Below, piece by piece: positions 1 through 12,819 of a stretch of 64,000 nt of DNA. This DNA is from Homalodisca vitripennis (taxonomy: Eukaryota; Arthropoda; Insecta; Hemiptera; Cicadellidae), in the NCBI RefSeq assembly GCF_021130785.1, contig NC_060213.1, forward strand, positions 69,429,501 through 69,493,500, in the 5' to 3' direction. The position numbers and the translations under genes were made by a program. The notes under the pieces are model-generated. The model was given only the letters and a program-made list of their open reading frames with translations. It searched no databases and was not told the DNA's origin. Within the stretch, counting starts at the first letter, position 1, and every line of letters begins with the position of its first letter.

Positions 1-3000
1 CTAATTAGAGTCATTGTCATAATAAAATAATAACTAAATTTTTAGGATGATATAGATAATTTATTAATTAAACTCACGCCCCTGATAGTCGTGTAGGCTC
101 CTTTCTTCTTGCTGTAGTCACATGCAGCAGAGGAAGACGTGTTGCAGTAGGGAAGGTATTGCAAAGTATCAGACAGCATGTAGTTCACATCACCAACAAT
201 GCCAGACACCTGCGGATCAATAATAGTATTAGATATTATGGAGTTTCAACTGACAGAGAATAACTATTAGCAAATGTATTTGAGGAGCTGGGACCTTCTA
301 AAATGTACAGGTCTGTAGTCAACATAATCAGGAAATGGAACTTTCTGTTAATGACGATAACTAAACTCTCCTACTCGGTAGTATGAAGTATACTGTAGCA
401 TAAGACTTGCGTACGTCAGGGTCCTAAATGTGTTGTTTCCACCTACTATAAACACAAACAGGCAGAAACATCTACTGGCCGTGGTTTTCTGAGATGGTGA
501 ATTTCACAGTTATTATACAAATAAATGTAAAGAGGTAACAAATATTGTCATCACTTATACTGATACGAAACTATATTTTAATTCATAAATTTTTAAACCA
601 TTATTCAATCTTTGTAAATGTATAAAAGTTATATTATATGAAGTATTGAACAAAATTTTACCAATATTATGGTCTGTAGCTATACATATATTTTACACTT
701 TCTCGTGAAACTGATTTAAATGTAAATGTATATTACATTTGAATGTAATCCCTGATAGTAAACCTAGTAAAAACAATTTTGTTAAACTATACTAGTTAGT
801 GTTAGAGTTATTAATCTACTTTATTTTAGTAATTATATATAAATTGTATAATATTACCTATGCTGTTAGTACTAGTAGTTTTTTAAGTAACTAATAAATA
901 TTCTGATTTATTCGGATGATTCTTTGTTTCTCTTAATAAAAATCAACTTGTTCGAGTCCATTTATACAATAGGGGTGCAGGATAACTGAGGTCGGAATTT
1001 AAACTGTTACTTTTGGACGGAGAGTTTTGTTGAGTAAAAGATTTGTAACTTAGGCTATATGCGAAGCAAACATTCAAATTATCTATCTTACCTAAGAGTA
1101 CCTACATCCGTTTTAGTCCTCGCACGACACGTCATGTTTGGTCATCCTGGCGTTGAAGGGCTCAGTGGTTAGTTGGTTGTGCCTGGGGCGTTATATTAGC
1201 TGAAAAGAAATTTCTGGAAGTGAAGGGGAATCCATGTATGCTTTTCACGTCCCCCAGAATGATCAATAATTGATCGAAATTATTGATTATAATGAGGAGC
1301 GGAGTAAGAGGGGCTAGGAGTACTGAAGTGGGTGTAGATCTGTAGAGTGGTGGGGCAACGAAACGATCCTGGTTGAGATTTGCGTACGGGTTGGCGGACG
1401 GTTCTGTTATCCTCCTCAATCCTAGTGTATCCAGTATTCCTATCAAAACCACACATTTATGTAATCACAACTGTTTCGTTACTAAAACTCTCCGTCCGTA
1501 ACAGTTCAATTCAACGTCTGTTCCGAAACCTATTGTGATACAGTAACAGCGTTAAATAATTTCATATCAAAACAAACACCTTTTTTCCCCGGTTTAATCC
1601 GCATCAAGGAATCGATTGCACAATAAAATTATTGAAAAAATTTGCTACATCGTAGAGAATGACCTGCATTTAAGAAATGTTAATCCAAAACGCCTATTAA
1701 CAAACATAATTCATATCAGCTTTAAGTATTATTACTATTTTCCTGAGAACTACGCCTAATTAGTAATATAAGTAGAAGAGCCTTATTACTTCCTAATTAG
1801 AGTCATTGTCATAATAAAATAATAACTAAATTTTTAGGATGATATAGATAATTTATTAATTAAACTCACGCCCCTGATAGTCGTGTAGGCTCCTTTCTTC
1901 TTGCTGTAGTCACATGCAGCAGAGGAAGACGTGTTGCAGTAGGGAAGGTATTGCAAAGTATCAGACAGCATGTAGTTCACATCACCAACAATGCCAGACA
2001 CCTGCGGATCAATAATAGTATTAGATATTATGGAGTTTCAACTGACAGAGAATAACTATTAGCAAATGTATTTGAGGAGCTGGGACCTTCTAAAATGTAC
2101 AGGTCTGTAGTCAACATAATCAGGAAATGGAACTTTCTGTTAATGACGATAACTAAAGTTATATAAACTAAACTCTCCTACTCGGTAGTATGAAGTATAC
2201 TGTAGCATAAGACTTGCGTACGTCAGGGTCCTAAATGTGTTGTTTCCACCTACTATAAATACAAACAGGCAGAAACATCTACTGGCCGTGGTTTTCTGAG
2301 ATGGTGAATTTCACAGTTATTATACAAATAAATGTAAAGAGGTAACAAATATTGTCATCACTTATACTGATACGAAACTATATTTTAATTCATTAATTTT
2401 TAAACCATTATTCAATCTTTGTAAATGTATAAAAGTTATATTATATGAAGTATTGAACAAAATTTTACCAATATTATGGTCTGTAGCTATACATATATTT
2501 TACACTTTCTCGTGAAACTGATTTAAATGTAAATGTATATTACATTTGAATGTAATCCCTGATAGTAAACCTAGTAAAAACAATTTTGTTAAACTATACT
2601 AGTTAGTGTTAGAGTTATTAATCTACTTTATTTTAGTAATTATATATAAATTGTATAATATTACCTATGCTGCTAGTACTAGTAGTTTTTTAAGTAACTA
2701 ATAAATATTCTGATTTATTCGGATGATTCTTTGTTTCTCTTAATAAAAATCAACTTGTTCGAGTCCATTTATACAATAGGGGTGCAGGATAACTAAGGTC
2801 GGAATTTAAACTGTTACTTTTGGACGGAGAGTTTTGTTGAGTAAAAGATTTGTAACTTAGGCTATATGCGAAGCAAACATTCAAATTATCTATCTTACCT
2901 AAGAGTACCTACATCCGTTTTAGTCCTCGCACGACACGTCATGTTTGGTCATCCTGGCGTTGAAGGGCTCAGTGGTTAGTTGGTTGTGCCTGGGGCGTTA

Positions 3001-6000
3001 TATTAGCTGAAAAGAAATTTCTGGAAGTGAAGGGGAATCCATGTATGCTTTTCACGTCCCCCAGAATGATCAATAATTGATCGAAATTATTGATTATAAT
3101 GAGGAGCGGAGTAAGAGGGGCTAGGAGTACTGAAGTGGGTGTAGATCTGTAGAGTGGTGGGGCAACGAAACGATCCTGGTTGAGATTTGCGTACGGGTTG
3201 GCGGACGGTTCTGTTATCCTCCTCAATCCTAGTGTATCCAGTATTCCTATCAAAACCACACATTTATGTAATCACAACTGTTTCGTTACTAAAACTCTCC
3301 GTCCGTAACAGTTCAATTCAACGTCTGTTCCGAAACCTATTGTGATACAGTAACAGCGTTAAATAATTTCATATCAAAACAAACACCTTTTTCCCCGGTT
3401 TAATCCGCATCAAGGAATCGATTGCACAATAAAATTATTGAAAAAATTTGCTACATCGTAGAGAATGACCTGCATTTAAGAAATGTTAATCCAAAACGCC
3501 TATTAACAAACATAATTCATATCAGCTTTAAGTATTATTACTATTTTCCTGAGAACTACGCCTAATTAGTAATATAAGTAGAAGAGCCTTATTACTTCCT
3601 AATTAGAGTCATTGTCATAATAAAATAATAACTAAATTTTTAGGATGATATAGATAATTTATTAATTAAACTCACGCCCCTGATAGTCGTGTAGGCTCCT
3701 TTCTTCTTGCTGTAGTCACATGCAGCAGAGGAAGACGTGTTGCAGTAGGGAAGGTATTGCAAAGTATCAGACAGCATGTAGTTCACATCACCAACAATGC
3801 CAGACACCTGCGGATCAATAATAGTATTAGATATTATGGAGTTTCAACTGACAGAGAATAACTATTAGCAAATGTATTTGAGGAGCTGGGACCTTCTAAA
3901 ATGTACAGGTCTGTAGTCAACATAATCAGGAAATGGAACTTTCTGTTAATGACGATAACTAAAGTTATATAAACTAAACTCTCCTACTCGGTAGTATGAA
4001 GTATACTGTAGCATAAGACTTGCGTACGTCAGGGTCCTAAATGTGTTGTTTCCACCTACTATAAATACAAACAGGCAGAAACATCTACTGGCCGTGGTTT
4101 TCTGAGATGGTGAATTTCACAGTTATTATACAAATAAATGTAAAGAGGTAACAAATATTGTCATCACTTATACTGATACGAAACTATATTTTAATTCATT
4201 AATTTTTAAACCATTATTCAATCTTTGTAAATGTATAAAAGTTATATTATATGAAGTATTGAACAAAATTTTACCAATATTATGGTCTGTAGCTATACAT
4301 ATATTTTACACTTTCTCGTGAAACTGATTTAAATGTAAATGTATATTACATTTGAATGTAATCCCTGATAGTAAACCTAGTAAAAACAATTTTGTTAAAC
4401 TATACTAGTTAGTGTTAGAGTTATTAATCTACTTTATTTTAGTAATTATATATAAATTGTATAATATTACCTATGCTGCTAGTACTAGTAGTTTTTTAAG
4501 TAACTAATAAATATTCTGATTTATTCGGATGATTCTTTGTTTCTCTTAATAAAAATCAACTTGTTCGAGTCCATTTATACAATAGGGGTGCAGGATAACT
4601 AAGGTCGGAATTTAAACTGTTACTTTTGGACGGAGAGTTTTGTTGAGTAAAAGATTTGTAACTTAGGCTATATGCGAAGCAAACATTCAAATTATCTATC
4701 TTACCTAAGAGTACCTACATCCGTTTTAGTCCTCGCACGACACGTCATGTTTGGTCATCCTGGCGTTGAAGGGCTCAGTGGTTAGTTGGTTGTGCCTGGG
4801 GCGTTATATTAGCTGAAAAGAAATTTCTGGAAGTGAAGGGGAATCCATGTATGCTTTTCACGTCCCCCAGAATGATCAATAATTAATCGAAATTATTGAT
4901 TATAATGAGGAGCGGAGTAAGAGGGGCTAGGAGTACTGAAGTGGGTGTAGATCTGTAGAGTGGTGGGGCAACGAAACGATCCTGGTTGAGATTTGCGTAC
5001 GGGTTGGCGGACGGTTCTGTTATCCTCCTCAATCCTAGTGTATCCAGTATTCCTATCAAAACCACACATTTATGTAATCACAACTGTTTCGTTACTAAAA
5101 CTCTCCGTCCGTAACAGTTCAATTCAACGTCTGTTCCGAAACCTATTGTGATACAGTAACAGCGTTAAATAATTTCATATCAAAACAAACACCTTTTTCC
5201 CCGGTTTAATCCGCATCAAGGAATCGATTGCACAATAAAATTATTGAAAAAATTTGCTACATCGTAGAGAATGACCTGCATTTAAGAAATGTTAATCCAA
5301 AACGCCTATTAACAAACATAATTCATATCAGCTTTAAGTATTATTACTATTTTCCTGAGAACTACGCCTAATTAGTAATATAAGTAGAAGAGCCTTATTA
5401 CTTCCTAATTAGAGTCATTGTCATAATAAAATAATAACTAAATTTTTAGGATGATATAGATAATTTATTAATTAAACTCACGCCCCTGATAGTCGTGTAG
5501 GCTCCTTTCTTCTTGCTGTAGTCACATGCAGCAGAGGAAGACGTGTTGCAGTAGGGAAGGTATTGCAAAGTATCAGACAGCATGTAGTTCACATCACCAA
5601 CAATGCCAGACACCTGCGGATCAATAATAGTATTAGATATTATGGAGTTTCAACTGACAGAGAATAACTATTAGCAAATGTATTTGAGGAGCTGGGACCT
5701 TCTAAAATGTACAGGTCTGTAGTCAACATAATCAGGAAATGGAACTTTCTGTTAATGACGATAACTAAAGTTATATAAACTAAACTCTCCTACTCGGTAG
5801 TATGAAGTATACTGTAGCATAAGACTTGCGTACGTCAGGGTCCTAAATGTGTTGTTTCCACCTACTATAAATACAAACAGGCAGAAACATCTACTGGCCG
5901 TGGTTTTCTGAGATGGTGAATTTCACAGTTATTATACAAATAAATGTAAAGAGGTAACAAATATTGTCATCACTTATACTGATACGAAACTATATTTTAA

Positions 6001-9000
6001 TTCATTAATTTTTAAACCATTATTCAATCTTTGTAAATGTATAAAAGTTATATTATATGAAGTATTGAACAAAATTTTACCAATATTATGGTCTGTAGCT
6101 ATACATATATTTTACACTTTCTCGTGAAACTGATTTAAATGTAAATGTATATTACATTTGAATGTAATCCCTGATAGTAAACCTAGTAAAAACAATTTTG
6201 TTAAACTATACTAGTTAGTGTTAGAGTTATTAATCTACTTTATTTTAGTAATTATATATAAATTGTATAATATTACCTATGCTGCTAGTACTAGTAGTTT
6301 TTTAAGTAACTAATAAATATTCTGATTTATTCGGATGATTCTTTGTTTCTCTTAATAAAAATCAACTTGTTCGAGTCCATTTATACAATAGGGGTGCAGG
6401 ATAACTAAGGTCGGAATTTAAACTGTTACTTTTGGACGGAGAGTTTTGTTGAGTAAAAGATTTGTAACTTAGGCTATATGCGAAGCAAACATTCAAATTA
6501 TCTATCTTACCTAAGAGTACCTACATCCGTTTTAGTCCTCGCACGACACGTCATGTTTGGTCATCCTGGCGTTGAAGGGCTCAGTGGTTAGTTGGTTGTG
6601 CCTGGGGCGTTATATTAGCTGAAAAGAAATTTCTGGAAGTGAAGGGGAATCCATGTATGCTTTTCACGTCCCCCAGAATGATCAATAATTAATCGAAATT
6701 ATTGATTATAATGAGGAGCGGAGTAAGAGGGGCTAGGAGTACTGAAGTGGGTGTAGATCTGTAGAGTGGTGGGGCAACGAAACGATCCTGGTTGAGATTT
6801 GCGTACGGGTTGGCGGACGGTTCTGTTATCCTCCTCAATCCTAGTGTATCCAGTATTCCTATCAAAACCACACATTTATGTAATCACAACTGTTTCGTTA
6901 CTAAAACTCTCCGTCCGTAACAGTTCAATTCAACGTCTGTTCCGAAACCTATTGTGATACAGTAACAGCGTTAAATAATTTCATATCAAAACAAACACCT
7001 TTTTCCCCGGTTTAATCCGCATCAAGGAATCGATTGCACAATAAAATTATTGAAAAAATTTGCTACATCGTAGAGAATGACCTGCATTTAAGAAATGTTA
7101 ATCCAAAACGCCTATTAACAAACATAATTCATATCAGCTTTAAGTATTATTACTATTTTCCTGAGAACTACGCCTAATTAGTAATATAAGTAGAAGAGCC
7201 TTATTACTTCCTAATTAGAGTCATTGTCATAATAAAATAATAACTAAATTTTTAGGATGATATAGATAATTTATTAATTAAACTCACGCCCCTGATAGTC
7301 GTGTAGGCTCCTTTCTTCTTGCTGTAGTCACATGCAGCAGAGGAAGACGTGTTGCAGTAGGGAAGGTATTGCAAAGTATCAGACAGCATGTAGTTCACAT
7401 CACCAACAATGCCAGACACCTGCGGATCAATAATAGTATTAGATATTATGGAGTTTCAACTGACAGAGAATAACTATTAGCAAATGTATTTGAGGAGCTG
7501 GGACCTTCTAAAATGTACAGGTCTGTAGTCAACATAATCAGGAAATGGAACTTTCTGTTAATGACGATAACTAAAGTTATATAAACTAAACTCTCCTACT
7601 CGGTAGTATGAAGTATACTGTAGCATAAGACTTGCGTACGTCAGGGTCCTAAATGTGTTGTTTCCACCTACTATAAATACAAACAGGCAGAAACATCTAC
7701 TGGCCGTGGTTTTCTGAGATGGTGAATTTCACAGTTATTATACAAATAAATGTAAAGAGGTAACAAATATTGTCATCACTTATACTGATACGAAACTATA
7801 TTTTAATTCATTAATTTTTTAAACCATTATTCAATCTTTGTAAATGTATAAAAGTTATATTATATGAAGTATTGAACAAAATTTTACCAATATTATGGTC
7901 TGTAGCTATACATATATTTTACACTTTCTCGTGAAACTGATTTAAATGTAAATGTATATTACATTTGAATGTAATCCCTGATAGTAAACCTAGTAAAAAC
8001 AATTTTGTTAAACTATACTAGTTAGTGTTAGAGTTATTAATCTACTTTATTTTAGTAATTATATATAAATTGTATAATATTACCTATGCTGCTAGTACTA
8101 GTAGTTTTTTAAGTAACTAATAAATATTCTGATTTATTCGGATGATTCTTTGTTTCTCTTAATAAAAATCAACTTGTTCGAGTCCATTTATACAATAGGG
8201 GTGCAGGATAACTGAGGTCGGAATTTAAACTGTTACTTTTGGACGGAGAGTTTTGTTGAGTAAAAGATTTGTAACTTAGGCTATATGCGAAGCAAACATT
8301 CAAATTATCTATCTTACCTAAGAGTACCTACATCCGTTTTAGTCCTCGCACGACACGTCATGTTTGGTCATCCTGGCGTTGAAGGGCTCAGTGGTTAGTT
8401 GGTTGTGCCTGGGGCGTTATATTAGCTGAAAAGAAATTTCTGGAAGTGAAGGGGAATCCATGTATGCTTTTCACGTCCCCCAGAATGATCAATAATTGAT
8501 CGAAATTATTGATTATAATGAGGAGCGGAGTAAGAGGGGCTAGGAGTACTGAAGTGGGTGTAGATCTGTAGAGTGGTGGGGCAACGAAACGATCCTGGTT
8601 GAGATTTGCGTACGGGTTGGCGGACGGTTCTGTTATCCTCCTCAATCCTAGTGTATCCAGTATTCCTATCAAAACCACACATTTATGTAATCACAACTGT
8701 TTCGTTACTAAAACTCTCCGTCCGTAACAGTTCAATTCAACGTCTGTTCCGAAACCTATTGTGATACAGTAACAGCGTTAAATAATTTCATATCAAAACA
8801 AACACCTTTTTCCCCGGTTTAATCCGCATCAAGGAATCGATTGCACAATAAAATTATTGAAAAAATTTGCTACATCGTAGAGAATGACCTGCATTTAAGA
8901 AATGTTAATCCAAAACGCCTATTAACAAACATAATTCATATCAGCTTTAAGTATTATTACTATTTTCCTGAGAACTACGCCTAATTAGTAATATAAGTAG

Positions 9001-9375
9001 AAGAGCCTTATTACTTCCTAATTAGAGTCATTGTCATAAGAAAATAATAACTAAATTTTTAGGATGATATAGATAATTTATTAATTAAACTCACGCCCCT
9101 GATAGTCGTGTAGGCTCCTTTCTTCTTGCTGTAGTCACATGCAGCAGAGGAAGACGTGTTGCAGTAGGGAAGGTATTGCAAAGTATCAGACAGCATGTAG
9201 TTCACATCACCAACAATGCCAGACACCTGCGGATCAATAATAGTATTAGATATTATGGAGTTTCAACTGACAGAGAATAACTATTAGCAAATGTATTTGA
9301 GGAGCTGGGACCTTCTAAAATGTACAGGTCTGTAGTCAACATAATCAGGAAATGGAACTTTCTGTTAATGACGAT
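1..9375. repeat. Tandem array of a ~1.8 kb satellite-like unit (5 full copies + 1 partial)
   Basis: Seen directly: the same sequence restarts at 1, 1793, 3599, 5405, 7211 and 9018, always with CTAATTAGAGTCATTGTC. This gives unit lengths of 1792, 1806, 1806, 1806 and 1807 bp. The sixth copy follows the consensus to about 9375 and then diverges. Copies differ by only a few bases. Unit 1 lacks a 15-bp segment near 367 that the others have (GTTATATAAACTAAA), lying between AACTAAA direct repeats. Units 3 and 4 share A in AATTAATCG where units 1, 2 and 5 have G. The array starts at the window edge, so it may extend further left. A 96-codon antisense reading frame recurs in units 1, 2 and 5 but is cut to 60 codons in units 3 and 4, which argues against coding. 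This is most likely a long satellite or local tandem amplification. Confidence 0.97.
995..1513. mobile_element. Inverted-repeat-bounded segment inside each satellite unit (possible MITE)
   Basis: Within unit 1 the left arm AACTGTTAC..GGACGGAGAGTTTT (1002-1027) is the inverse of AAAACTCTCCGTCCGTAACAGTT's core at 1484-1506. The left arm has four extra T residues. Weaker matching continues outward (GAATTTAAAC against GTTCAATTC). The ~510-bp segment recurs in every full unit, for example from about 2809 in unit 2. It looks like a short non-autonomous DNA transposon that sat in the founder unit and was amplified with it. No clear target-site duplication is visible, so it could also be an old fold-back structure. 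Confidence 0.55.
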
Positions 9376-9724
9376 ACTTAAACTCTCCTACTCATAAGTA
9401 TAATATATACTGTAACATAAGACTTTGGCGTACGTCAGCGTCCTAAATGTGTTGGTTTTTTACTAACTAGTAACACAAACGGAGAGAATGATTTGAATGT
9501 AAATGTATATTACATTTGAATGTAATCCCGGATAGTAAATTTAGTTTTAAGAAAGAAAAAGAAGTTTGTTAAACTATACTAGTTAGTGTTTTAAATATTA
9601 ACCTACTTTAATATTGTTAATCATGTTGGAATGATATAATATTACCTAGTATGTTAGTATGTTCTATTTATTAAGTAACTAATAAACATTCTAATTTTTT
9701 TAGATGATTCTTTCTTTCTAAGGT
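9376..9724. repeat. Diverged, internally deleted satellite unit at the array edge
   Basis: After 9375 the sequence is still recognisably unit-like (CTCTCCTACTC, then GACTT..GCGTACGTCAG, then AAACTATACTAGTTAGTGTT and AAGTAACTAATAAA). It carries many substitutions and a deletion between the parts matching unit 1 at about 455 and 705. Homology fades by about 9724. An old degraded monomer next to near-identical ones is the usual signature of a satellite array edge. Confidence 0.75.
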
Positions 9725-10980
9725 CTTAACACTGTTCTTATGAAAATACCTTAAATTGCGATGGTAAATTCAGGATTAAAATATGAAATACACTGATTAA
9801 TACCCGATCAAGGCTTCTTCTTTCTTGTAGTTGCTCCTTATTCTGGTTGATTTTCACGATTCATAATAATAATTTATCCTATAGATGTTATACTATTACC
9901 ATAGAAATAGTATCAACAATACCCGTGCTTGAGACACAAATAAACTGTAATTGTAAATCACTTTAGCTGTTAGTGCTCTTGTTAGTATTTTTAATGTTTA
10001 AAAATCAGTTTTTACCTAATATTTATTGACTTTAAAGAAGATGTTGGGACACTCTGAAAGCAACTAACAAATATTTTAAAGCATATATTATTGAACCTTT
10101 ATTTTACATATTTAAACTTCCAATTTAATTTTGTCTTTCTTTTTAGTTATATCGTTACAGAAAGTTATGTAATTTTTGTACTTATTAATTATAAAATAAT
10201 ATTTTTAGTTGAGTTAATAAAACGCGAATTCAATGTTCTTATAAATTTATTTATTTACATATAGGAAACAAACATGCATGTGACACTTTAGATACTTAAT
10301 CAAAAAAACCTGATTATGAATCTAACGCCAATAAACACTCACACAATATTATGTATTAATTTCACGATAAGCACATTTGTTAATTAATATTACTAGATGT
10401 CACAATTTTAAATAGACAAGACTTTAAAAGTTGGTTGAAGTAATTCTTATTAATTTACACAAAATATTTTATTTTTTCACGTTAAATTCTTATGTTCCAT
10501 ACTATGAAAACTATCTTACAAAACATATACTCTTTAGGATCTCTATCAAGTTCTATTACGTAGCAGTATTGCAGGTTTGCCAATATAAAACCGCAAATAA
10601 AGGGAAAAAAACGTCAATATTTTATTTTATTCATTCGTAAAAACTACTAAAACTAATTAGTTTATAATTTTATTTCGAGAAATTTAAGAGGCAGAATTTG
10701 TACGAAACTGAGATAAAGAGTCAACATTTAATATCAAATGTGAAACCATCCAGAGAGACACTGCAGAAGCGTTACTTTATACCTGAACGATTTCAGAAGC
10801 ACAAATCTTCCCTAATTTGATTATGACGTGAAATATGATACAGCGTAAAATTCAAAATCTACACATTATAAATCAAATAGTCACCACATTATTGATGAAT
10901 ATTTAATTCTATAATTAAAATAGTAAATCTGATACTTATTATGTTATTAACTCCACCTATAGGTTTATCTATATATATTA
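9725..10980. other. AT-rich intergenic stretch, no feature recognised
   Basis: Only short frames are present (longest 69 codons at 10431-10640, + strand, low-complexity and rich in F/Y/I). I see no motif, repeat or RNA in it. The part nearest 10980 may belong to the 3' terminal repeat of the Penelope-like element that follows. Confidence 0.5.
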
Positions 10981-11019
10981 TTTTGAAAGTAACTAAAACC
11001 CTTTTAAAAATCTTTTTAT

Positions 11020-11058
11020 TACATACACGCGTTTCGGTTTTTAACCATCATCAGTGTA
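11020..11058 (-). ncRNA. Hammerhead-ribozyme-like motif (Penelope-like element type)
   Basis: On the minus strand the order is TACA, CTGATGA, TGGTTAAAAACC, GAAAC, GCGTGTA, TGTA. The CUGAUGA and GAAA boxes are both intact. Stem I is TACA paired with TGTA. Stem II is GGTT/AACC with an AAA loop and one extra U next to the core. Stem III is a very short AC/GU around GCGT. The predicted cleavage site follows GUA. Minimal hammerheads with very short stem III are known from Penelope-like retroelements and from retrozymes. The motif lies about 120 bp downstream, on the same strand, of a Penelope-like C-terminal fragment, which fits its usual place in those elements' terminal repeats. Activity is inferred only. 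The unpaired U beside stem II is a weakness. Confidence 0.6.
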
Positions 11059-11179
11059 CATTAACCTCTAAATAAATAAATAATAAACAATTACATATAC
11101 ACAAGTAGACCTTTTAAACATATGTTAAATTTAAATGACACATTTGTAATTTTCTTATTAGTAATCTGTATTTAATATT

Positions 11180-11416
11180 TTAATTTTTTTCAAAAATTGG
11201 ATTTGTTTTATTTTTTAGATTACTATTTAAAATGTTATGACGATCTTTATTATAATTTAGATAGATATGTAATTCTTCTTTTGTGTTTAACTTCTCTCCT
11301 TTCCTTTCGATATCTAACATTTCCATGTTCTTTTCAATATTTGTGTAGTTATGGTCAGTCTCCAATAAGTGTTCAGCAAAATTTGATTTTATTGTAGACA
11401 TGTTATTTGTTTTCAA
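11180..11416 (-). pseudogene. C-terminal fragment of a Penelope-like / GIY-YIG retroelement protein
   Basis: A 78-codon frame contains FAEHLLETDHNY, followed by an E-M/I-L-D segment, a KGEKLNTKEELHIY stretch and an N-I-L-N-S ending. This order (FAxHLL..xH, then EIL, then LxxLExxEIY, then LND) matches, from memory, the tail of GIY-YIG-type C-termini of Penelope-like elements in insects. The reverse transcriptase and most of the nuclease domain are not visible upstream, so this is a 5'-truncated copy, as is usual for these elements. The hammerhead-like motif at 11020-11058 on the same strand supports the call. It could instead be another retroelement tail with a similar motif. Confidence 0.55.
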
Positions 11417-11449
11417 AGCTTGTATGTGTTCTTTAAATCTTTTATTAAA

Positions 11450-11508
11450 TTATTATTTATTATTATTAATAATAATAATAGTAATAATAATAATACTAAT
11501 ACTTATTG
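11450..11508. repeat. TTA/TAA microsatellite, partly palindromic
   Basis: A run of TTATTATTATT is followed by AATAATAATAATAGTAATAA units, so the tract is both a trinucleotide repeat and an imperfect palindrome. Confidence 0.8.
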
Positions 11509-12780
11509 TCTATTATTTACCTCTATTGCTATGAATACTTCAAACTTATTGTCATATTAATATATTAAATTTAAGCTACATGCAATCAATGAACCATAAA
11601 CTTACAGCAACTAAAAATAAAAGCTTAACCCTATTCAATAAACTAAAGATAGTCATTTTTTAATTACACATACTTTTAAAAATTTTCATTCTTTAGTAAA
11701 AGTTTTCTGGTACGTGTTGTAACTTCTGTAGTCTAACGGGCAAACAATGTCTTCGAATTCTCTCCCTCATATCATCTCGAGTTGTTGGTTCATTTCATCA
11801 CTTGATCTTAGAGAAATTTCCAGAGATATAAATTCATCATAGTCAAGCTTACTCACAAGTTCTGTGTTTTACTCTAATTTTAATATCTTAAAAATGTAAG
11901 GTTAAATTTTGAATTTAATTTGGATCAGCAGTTTTGGACTTATGTTTTGGAAAAATTGATACTCTCAATACATTTTAAGTTGAAATTGACTGAAGATTTT
12001 AATATCAGCGTTATGGATTGCACCGACCCTCTTCAAACCATTGGATCCGTGGTAGCCTTTCGTTCTTAGGTCTAAAGTGGTCCGTGAACTCGCCGAGTCG
12101 AATGACATCGACTTCGAGCATAGCTAAGGTCGCCACTGTAACGAGAGATGAATTTTGTGTATTCTAAATTGCTTTCGTATCTCCACAAACTTATAGTAGG
12201 ATAATGTTAATTAGCAAATAAATAGTTCAAGACCTTCAAGACCTAATTATAAAGTATAACCGACTACAGTGTAGGCCAGGTCAAACCTGCACTACACAGC
12301 TCTTATCAAAGCGACCACATCTTTCATATGGGCTCATTGATAACGACAAATAAATAAGGAGGAATACAATCTGGACCTAAGAGTGTTTTAGTTCCAATTT
12401 TTTCAGGCTTTTAAAACTTCAACTGTTATTATATTTAAGTTTAACGAGGAAAAGTTCTATAAAACCGGTTCCTGCAGCGCCAGACGACGAGTTTATGTTA
12501 CAGTTCTCGCAAACAGAGGCGAAGTACCGTGGCCAAAGCCTTTGACATTACTCCCTCCCCATCTACTTCCACACTATCACAGTATATTGTCGAATGTTTA
12601 TCAGCTAGCCTAATCCTTTTCATCAAACTCAAAAACGACTTCTTGTTCCACAGATCTATTGTTTTTAATACCTATTACAATGTGACACTTAACCTTAACC
12701 CTTAGAGCATTGTACTGTTTAAGTAAGTGAGGAATTTTATACGTATTACATTATTCTGTAAATGACAGGCCAGGGCCTTA
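11509..12780. other. Intergenic stretch, no feature recognised
   Basis: No long frame, no repeat and no RNA motif are visible. Base composition is a little less AT-rich around 12000-12130 and 12440-12560, without recognisable coding similarity in any frame. Confidence 0.45.
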
Positions 12781-12819
12781 CAATTTGTAGTTAGCAGGTC
12801 AGTTTGTCAAGTATATAGC

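Noticed and set aside
950..960. Pol III B-box-like TTCGAGTCC in the satellite monomer
   Set aside because: No A box at a suitable distance and no cloverleaf. A short match expected by chance.
1162..8678. Five repeated antisense frames of 60-96 codons as a small gene family
   Set aside because: They are the same stretch of a tandem repeat. Two copies are truncated by a stop and nothing resembles a protein family.
1..9375. CRISPR-like array
   Set aside because: Units are 1.8 kb, with no short repeat-spacer structure, and the DNA is eukaryotic.
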